IMG/VR virus record: IMGVR_UViG_3300032236_001024
Location: 1 to 64,000 of that record
Source of the DNA: a virus
DNA: 64,000 nucleotides
Direction: 5' to 3' (one strand)
Below the pieces are notes generated by a model, which was not told the origin of the DNA, did no database searches, and was given only the letters and a program-made list of their open reading frames with translations. Of this stretch, positions 58,458 through 64,000 are shown one piece after another. A program made the translations under genes and the position numbers. Every line of letters starts with the position of its first letter. Position 1 is the first letter of the stretch.

Positions 58458-61091
58458 ATGTCATTAGAAATACGTCATATAGAATTTGTGGGTGATGGAG
58501 AAACTACACGTTTCAATACAGGAATACGTGATATCAATTCTACCAATCTTTTAGTATTTGTCAACGGGTTTATTCAAGCCCCTGGCGTTGATTATCAAGC
58601 TGAATATTATGATGTTTCTTTTGCAGTTGCTCCATTTCTTGGTTCTGATATAGAAATTCGTTATATTAACACAACTGATGTTGGTTATCAAGGTTCTGTA
58701 GGTTATCAGGGTTCTCAAGGATTAGATGGTGCAGAAGGATTACAGGGTCTTGATGGTGTTCAAGGACCAGTAGGTTATCAAGGTTCGACTGGTGAACAAG
58801 GTCCAGCTGGAACTCCTGGTGGTGAAAAAGGTTATACTGGTTCTGAAGGTATAGGCTACACTGGTTCAATAGGTATTGGTTATGCTGGTTCTAAGGGAGA
58901 GGCTGCAGCCCCAAGATCGAGTCAATTAATAACAACAGACAGTGGTTCTGTTTACATTTTAAATGAATATGTTTTAGATTCTAAACATATCATTGTAACA
59001 TTAAATGGTCTTGTACAAATTCCAAATGTAGATTATGTTGTCTTAGATGGAAATCAATTAACATTTTATTCACAAGTTTATCCAAATGTAAATCTCGAAA
59101 TTAAATATTTTGGACCTGCGCCAAGTTATCAAGGATCAGTTGGATTTGTAGGATCAGTTGGTTATCAAGGTTCTATAGGATCAGTTGGTTATCAAGGTTC
59201 TACTGGTATTGTTGGATATAGTGGTTCTGTTGGTGAGCAAGGACCACCAGGTGGTGAAAGAGGATATGTAGGTTCGATAGGTTATACTGGTTCTACTGGT
59301 GCAGGATATACTGGTTCTATAGGACCATCTGGCGCACCAAAAATAACAAAATTATTTACTGCTAATGGTACTGACACATTATTTGATACTGGTGAAACTA
59401 TTACAGAAGCAACAAATGTTTTTGTTATGGTCAATGGTCTTGTTCTTATTCCTAATACAGATTATACAATTGTTGGTGGCACAAAAGTTAATATAACATC
59501 CCCACCATATAGTAGTTCTACTGTTGAAATTAGAATATTTCAATCGGCTGGTTATATTGGTTCAACAGGTTATTATGGGTCTGTTGGATATCAAGGTTCA
59601 GCTGGTGTTAGCTATGTCGGTTCATCTGGATTTGTTGGTTCGGTAGGATTTGTCGGTTCAATTGGTTATCAAGGTTCTATTGGTTATACTGGTTCCATGG
59701 GTCCAATGGGACCACCTAATGGTTATACAGGTTCACAAGGACCAATTGGATATCCAAAAGAAAATCAAGTAATAACTGTAAATGGTACAGATCATATATT
59801 CAATTTAAATAAAAAAATAGACAATACTAAGTCAATATTCGTTTTTATTAATGGTCTTGGTCTTGTTCCAGATGATGATTATACAATAGTAAATGATGGA
59901 ACCCAAATATCTCTAAACACAATACCTTTTAATGGTTCTACAATTGAAATAAGATATTTTGCTGATGCAACTGGTTATCAAGGATCATCTGGTTATAAAG
60001 GTTCAGAAGGTTATCAGGGATCATCTGGATATAAAGGTTCGGAAGGTTATCAAGGCTCTGTAGGTTATCAAGGATCAAAAGGTGCGACCGGAGACCCTGG
60101 TGGTCCACAAGGATATACTGGTTCAGTTGGATATGTTGGATCAATAGGAACAGGTTATGCTGGATCGCAAGGTCCAGCGGGATCACCAAAAGCAAAACAA
60201 GTATTTACAGCTGATGGTATAGTTAAGACTTACACATTGAATACAAATGTTGAAGCTACTCAATCAATATTTGTTATGCTTAATGGTTCTGTTCTTATTC
60301 CAGATGATGACTATACCATTCAAAATAATAATACTCTTATTTTGAATGCATTACCAACTAAAAATTCTAGTATTGAAGTAAGATATTTTGGAAGCACTGG
60401 TTATATTGGTTCTTCTGGTTATCGTGGTTCAGTTGGATATCAAGGTTCAGCTGGTGCAGCTGGTATTGCACAAGCATATGTTTCACCATTTGCTCCTTCT
60501 GTTTCAGAAAGAATTCCTGGCGAATTGTGGTGGGATACTGATAATGGTATTTTAAACATTTATTATGATAGTGAAAAAACTTGGGTAGGACTTGCGGAAG
60601 GACCAAGAGGACCATATGGTTATACTGGTTCGGGTGGATTGGGTTATACTGGTTCAATAGGTATTGGTTATGTCGGATCATTAGGATACACTGGTTCAGT
60701 TGGATTTATTGGTTCAGTTGGTTATGTAGGTTCTAAAGGTTATGCCGGATCATTAGGATTTACAGGATCGATTGGATTTGCAGGATCAGTTGGTTATGTT
60801 GGATCAATTGGTTCTGTAGGTTATGTTGGATCAAAAGGTAATGGTTATAATGGCTCATTCGGATATACTGGTTCTATTGGATATACAGGTTCATCTGGGT
60901 ATATTGGTAAAGATGGTTATTCTGGTTCTGTAGGATATACAGGATCAGTTGGAGATGTTGGAGAAATTGGTTATACTGGTTCGAAAGGATATGGTTGGAC
61001 TGGTCCAGATATAACTATAACAATTTCTACTTTGTTGCCGCCCATTTCTGGTGGAAAAGATGGTGATATATGGTATAGGTATACAGTATAA
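58458..61091 (+). CDS. Modular collagen-like tail fibre with repeated beta modules
   Basis: 877 residues. GYxGSx collagen-like stretches alternate with five copies of a module of about 60 residues patterned T..F.TG...-FVxxNGxxxxPxxDYxI-...-STIEIRYF. The first copy is at the N-terminus (RHIEFVGDGETTRFNTGIRD) and the others follow each collagen-like stretch. After the last module, residues about 675-725 (RIPGELWWDTDNGILNIYYD) and a final collagen-like stretch complete the chain. Its end overlaps the next gene by one base. A trimeric fibre with rigid and flexible segments is likely. Confidence 0.85.
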   Translation: MSLEIRHIEFVGDGETTRFNTGIRDINSTNLLVFVNGFIQAPGVDYQAEYYDVSFAVAPFLGSDIEIRYINTTDVGYQGSVGYQGSQGLDGAEGLQGLDGVQGPVGYQGSTGEQGPAGTPGGEKGYTGSEGIGYTGSIGIGYAGSKGEAAAPRSSQLITTDSGSVYILNEYVLDSKHIIVTLNGLVQIPNVDYVVLDGNQLTFYSQVYPNVNLEIKYFGPAPSYQGSVGFVGSVGYQGSIGSVGYQGSTGIVGYSGSVGEQGPPGGERGYVGSIGYTGSTGAGYTGSIGPSGAPKITKLFTANGTDTLFDTGETITEATNVFVMVNGLVLIPNTDYTIVGGTKVNITSPPYSSSTVEIRIFQSAGYIGSTGYYGSVGYQGSAGVSYVGSSGFVGSVGFVGSIGYQGSIGYTGSMGPMGPPNGYTGSQGPIGYPKENQVITVNGTDHIFNLNKKIDNTKSIFVFINGLGLVPDDDYTIVNDGTQISLNTIPFNGSTIEIRYFADATGYQGSSGYKGSEGYQGSSGYKGSEGYQGSVGYQGSKGATGDPGGPQGYTGSVGYVGSIGTGYAGSQGPAGSPKAKQVFTADGIVKTYTLNTNVEATQSIFVMLNGSVLIPDDDYTIQNNNTLILNALPTKNSSIEVRYFGSTGYIGSSGYRGSVGYQGSAGAAGIAQAYVSPFAPSVSERIPGELWWDTDNGILNIYYDSEKTWVGLAEGPRGPYGYTGSGGLGYTGSIGIGYVGSLGYTGSVGFIGSVGYVGSKGYAGSLGFTGSIGFAGSVGYVGSIGSVGYVGSKGNGYNGSFGYTGSIGYTGSSGYIGKDGYSGSVGYTGSVGDVGEIGYTGSKGYGWTGPDITITISTLLPPISGGKDGDIWYRYTV

Positions 61092-62521
61092 TGCCTGTGT
61101 ATGTAAAAAAAGATAATAAATGGCAAATCGTTGCATCTTCATATAATGAGCCATCACCAACATTATTTAATAATGTGAACGGCGAATGGAGAGAAACTAG
61201 GTCTGGATGGGTAAATGTAAAGGGTGAATGGCAAAAATTTTATCAAAAAACTCCTATGGTAAAAAATAAATTAAAAAATTTTGTTTTTTTAGGTGATTCA
61301 TTATCATATGGAACTGGATTGCCAGTAAGTCAACAATTCACAACATTAATACAAAATCATTTTAATGGAATTGATAATAATGGAAATAATAATGTTGTTA
61401 GATCATTGATGGTTGATGATAGATCAACAACTGGAGGAGAAAATAGATTTATTACATCTTCTGGTGTTAAATATACTAATACTGGCATTTTTTCTCCTGT
61501 ATATGATGATAAAAGAATCAGAAATACAGCAATAACAATACCAGCTGGAGAGTATATTGATATACCTGTAAATAAAGCAAATGGTAAATTATTTAATATA
61601 TCTGTCAGTGGAAAAAATTTTGTTGGTGAGATAAGTTCTGTATGGTTAACTTGGCAGTTTGGTACTCGTGGTTATTTTGAAAATTTAATTTTACATGAAA
61701 CAATAGATAGTAATATTACAACACATGGAAATGTATATTATGGGAATCCGCTTTATGCTAATTTTTGGGGTGGTGATACTGAAAATTTTTATGATTATTC
61801 TATAGATTTCGATTCAAAAGCAACTTATGTTAGAATAAAAGTTACTTCTGGTGAATTACGAATTAATTCTGTTCATAGTATGTCAAATTTTCCACTTTAT
61901 GCATCAGAAAAAAATGTTGGTATTGTTCAAGTAATTGCTAGAGATGGTTATACATTCGAAGATTTTCTTAATGTTCCAAGACAAGAAATTAGAAATAATA
62001 TTCTATATAAACAATATTATGATGATAATACAAATAGTAATGCTACCCCTGTTCTTATAGTCCAAGCTGGACTAATGGATATAGTAAAATTAGGTCGAAA
62101 TGCATTAGATTTTTTTCAGTATTTAGAATACGGAATTTTATTACATCATACTCCAACTAATGATATAGTATATGGAGGATATTCGACAGATTCTAATAGT
62201 ACAAGTATTACAGCATATGATATTGTTTTAACAATACCTCACCCACCAAGTCAATTAAGTCCTTATTTTAAAATTTATAATGAAAACATAAAAGCTATAA
62301 GTGATGTATTTCATTTAATGGCTAATAGACATAATTTGGATGTAGTCGATTTAAGTACACTAGATATGGGGATAGATTGTTATCAACTTACTCTTGATAG
62401 AATAAACCCAAATTACAAAGGTTCTGTAAAAATAGCAAATAAATACATTGAGGATTTAGGTTTAGCTTCATTCCAAAACAATTCAAGTCAAGAATACTTA
62501 TTACCCGCTAGAGGATTATAA
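61091..62521 (+). CDS. SGNH/GDSL-hydrolase-like virion protein with altered active site
   Basis: 476 residues. Three short W-containing repeats (DNKWQIV, NGEWRET, KGEWQKF) form the N-terminal 50 residues. The GDSL block I follows: NFVFLGDSLSYGTGL (Ser70). A beta insert spans about 110-300. The expected block V Asp-x-x-His reads DRINPNYKGSVKIA: Asp436 is present but the His position is Asn439 (AAC). Block III reads VQAGLMD instead of GxND. A glycan-binding or altered esterase role is possible. It is located between collagen-like fibres. Confidence 0.75.
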   Translation: MPVYVKKDNKWQIVASSYNEPSPTLFNNVNGEWRETRSGWVNVKGEWQKFYQKTPMVKNKLKNFVFLGDSLSYGTGLPVSQQFTTLIQNHFNGIDNNGNNNVVRSLMVDDRSTTGGENRFITSSGVKYTNTGIFSPVYDDKRIRNTAITIPAGEYIDIPVNKANGKLFNISVSGKNFVGEISSVWLTWQFGTRGYFENLILHETIDSNITTHGNVYYGNPLYANFWGGDTENFYDYSIDFDSKATYVRIKVTSGELRINSVHSMSNFPLYASEKNVGIVQVIARDGYTFEDFLNVPRQEIRNNILYKQYYDDNTNSNATPVLIVQAGLMDIVKLGRNALDFFQYLEYGILLHHTPTNDIVYGGYSTDSNSTSITAYDIVLTIPHPPSQLSPYFKIYNENIKAISDVFHLMANRHNLDVVDLSTLDMGIDCYQLTLDRINPNYKGSVKIANKYIEDLGLASFQNNSSQEYLLPARGL

Positions 62522-62529
62522 AAAAATAA

Positions 62530-64000
62530 ATGGCACAATTAATTTTTCCAGATAATCCTTTAATTGGGGCTACAACTACTACTGGTGGTTATGTTTGGCA
62601 GTGGGATGGAGAGCGTTGGTTAAAAGTACCAACTGATTATCGTGGTTCTGCCGGATATGTCGGATCATTTGGTTATACTGGTTCTACTGGTGCTGGATTT
62701 ACAGGATCAAGAGGATTTGTAGGTGCTCCTAGTGCAATTCAAATAATAGAATCGACAGGTGCAAGTTCTTACACTCTTGATAGATTAGTTGCAGATGCAT
62801 TATCATTATTCGTTATTGTAAACGGTTCTTTCTTAATAGCAAATGTTGATTATACTGCTTCTAGTAGTACAATAACATTTAACAATATTCCACAAACAAA
62901 ATCTAATATCGAAATTATATTTTGGGATGTAGCTGGTTATTATGGTTCAACTGGTTATCAAGGATCAGCAGGTTATACTGGTTCTGCTGGTGTTGGATAT
63001 ACTGGTTCTGTTGGTGCTGTTGGTTCTGTAGGTTATCAAGGTTCTGTTGGTGTACAAGGACCACCAGGTGGTGAAAGAGGATATGCTGGTTCTAAAGGTG
63101 ATAGAGGTTTCTTTGGCTATAGCGGTTCATCTGGGTATATTGGTTCACAAGGTGATATAGGTTATACTGGATCAGCTAGTACTGTTGTAGGTCCACAAGG
63201 TCCACGAGGTATAAATCCATCAAAAGGAATAGATTTATATAATTCATCATCATATCAAAATTTAACTGGCGTTACAGTAGATACTGCTACAAATTTAAAA
63301 CAAACTGTTGATAGTACTATTAATGATGCTGGTATTGATAATGTATTTTATTTTAATGGTGATGGTGAAAGATATGTTGAAGGCGTATACAAATTAAATT
63401 TATTTGGTTATCAAAGCGTTTCATTATCAGTATACAGTGGTGATGGGCTTTGGGCTCCAATTCCAACAAATCCTATACTTATTGAATATTCTATTGATCC
63501 TGATAATTATGGATGGCAAAATTTTGCTATTATTAATCCATCATTATTAACTATAGGTTTATGGAATACATTAACATTTAATATTCCAAATGAAGCAAAA
63601 AATCCAACTGGTGTTTATTTCCGTTATATCCAATATGTAAATGGTGGAATTGGAAAAGATAATTATCTTTTAACTGATTTAGTTTTAAATCCATTAATTG
63701 GTTATACTGGATCGCAAAGTTATACTGGTTCAGCTGGTTATACTGGTTCGTCTGGTTATCAAGGATCAATCGGTTATTCTGGTTCTGTTGGTGATACTGG
63801 TGGCACTGGTTATCAAGGTTCAGAAGGCTATCAAGGTTCAGAAGGTTATCAAGGGTCTGTTGGATATACTGGTTCTACAGGTAATCGAGGAATTCAAGGT
63901 GAAATAGGTCCAAAAGGTGATACAGGTGATACTGGTTATCAAGGATCAGCAGGATTTAGAGGACAAACAGGATTTAAAGGTTCATATGGTGAACTTGGTG
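62530..64000 (+). CDS. Collagen-like tail fibre (C-terminus beyond window)
   Basis: 490 visible codons, open to the window end. The start AQLIFPDNPLIGATTTTGGY then VWQWDGERWLKVP is a typical short fibre anchor. A GYxGSx stretch is followed by one copy of the beta module seen in the 877-aa fibre (SYTLDRLVADALSLFVIVNG...), more collagen-like sequence, a beta domain (about 235-385) and another collagen-like stretch running out of the window. It begins eight bases after the SGNH-like gene. Confidence 0.85.
   Translation, partial: MAQLIFPDNPLIGATTTTGGYVWQWDGERWLKVPTDYRGSAGYVGSFGYTGSTGAGFTGSRGFVGAPSAIQIIESTGASSYTLDRLVADALSLFVIVNGSFLIANVDYTASSSTITFNNIPQTKSNIEIIFWDVAGYYGSTGYQGSAGYTGSAGVGYTGSVGAVGSVGYQGSVGVQGPPGGERGYAGSKGDRGFFGYSGSSGYIGSQGDIGYTGSASTVVGPQGPRGINPSKGIDLYNSSSYQNLTGVTVDTATNLKQTVDSTINDAGIDNVFYFNGDGERYVEGVYKLNLFGYQSVSLSVYSGDGLWAPIPTNPILIEYSIDPDNYGWQNFAIINPSLLTIGLWNTLTFNIPNEAKNPTGVYFRYIQYVNGGIGKDNYLLTDLVLNPLIGYTGSQSYTGSAGYTGSSGYQGSIGYSGSVGDTGGTGYQGSEGYQGSEGYQGSVGYTGSTGNRGIQGEIGPKGDTGDTGYQGSAGFRGQTGFKGSYGELG

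Noticed and set aside
1-64000. tRNA genes
   Set aside because: No cloverleaf with a TTCRANY loop and acceptor stem was seen in the gaps between genes; the only tRNA-like structure is the tmRNA. Needs tRNAscan-SE to exclude fully.

Overview
The window is a late-gene-dominated section of an AT-rich, T4-like myovirus genome (contractile tail). Gene content and local order follow T4: 13-14-15-16-17-18-19-20-(67)-21-22 on the minus strand, 48-53-27-5 then 25-6-(7)-8 on the plus strand, and 33-59-32 in a replication island. Large collagen-like fibres, a PhoH gene and a tape-measure-like protein resemble marine or aquatic T4-like phages. The host is probably an alphaproteobacterium: the phage carries a circularly permuted (two-piece) tmRNA, typical of that class, with the peptide tag ANDNNAYDVALAA.

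Layout. (1) 1-22260, minus strand: fibre/adhesin and lysis genes (three fibres, a GH19 endolysin, a PAAR spike tip), neck genes 13 and 14 with a (p)ppGpp-hydrolase-like gene between them, tail completion 15, small terminase 16, a ParB-like gene, large terminase 17, sheath 18, tube 19, portal 20, prohead core proteins, protease 21 and scaffold 22 (cut by the window edge). (2) 22261-26407, plus strand: PhoH, a PD-(D/E)XK nuclease, permuted tmRNA, gp33-like late-transcription factor, an acidic protein, helicase loader gp59 and ssDNA-binding gp32. (3) 26404-31116, minus strand: gp4, gp2-like, gp54-like, gp26, a 56-aa gene and the tape measure. (4) 31162-55550, plus strand: baseplate cap, wedge, hub, spike and large fibre-network proteins. 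(5) 55551-58391, minus strand: a three-domain glycosyltransferase. (6) 58458-64000, plus strand: two collagen-like fibres flanking an SGNH-hydrolase-like protein; the last fibre runs off the window.

Two systems stand out. The large terminase is encoded as two separate genes carrying the halves of an atypically split intein (28-residue IntN, 108-residue IntC, like AceL-TerL), with a free-standing HNH homing endonuclease gene between them. The tmRNA can be assigned base by base: acceptor stem with a G3-U70 pair, P2 helix, a 10-bp inverted repeat closing the permutation joint, tag frame, terminator, and a promoter that fits both host sigma70 and the phage late consensus.

Regulation. T4-type late promoters (TATAAATA or CATAAATA) precede most late units. 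At two divergent boundaries (31.1 kb and 58.4 kb) the two late promoters face each other and overlap; between genes 19 and 20 the late promoter lies inside a terminator hairpin. All product names come from reading motifs and gene order; no database search was possible.
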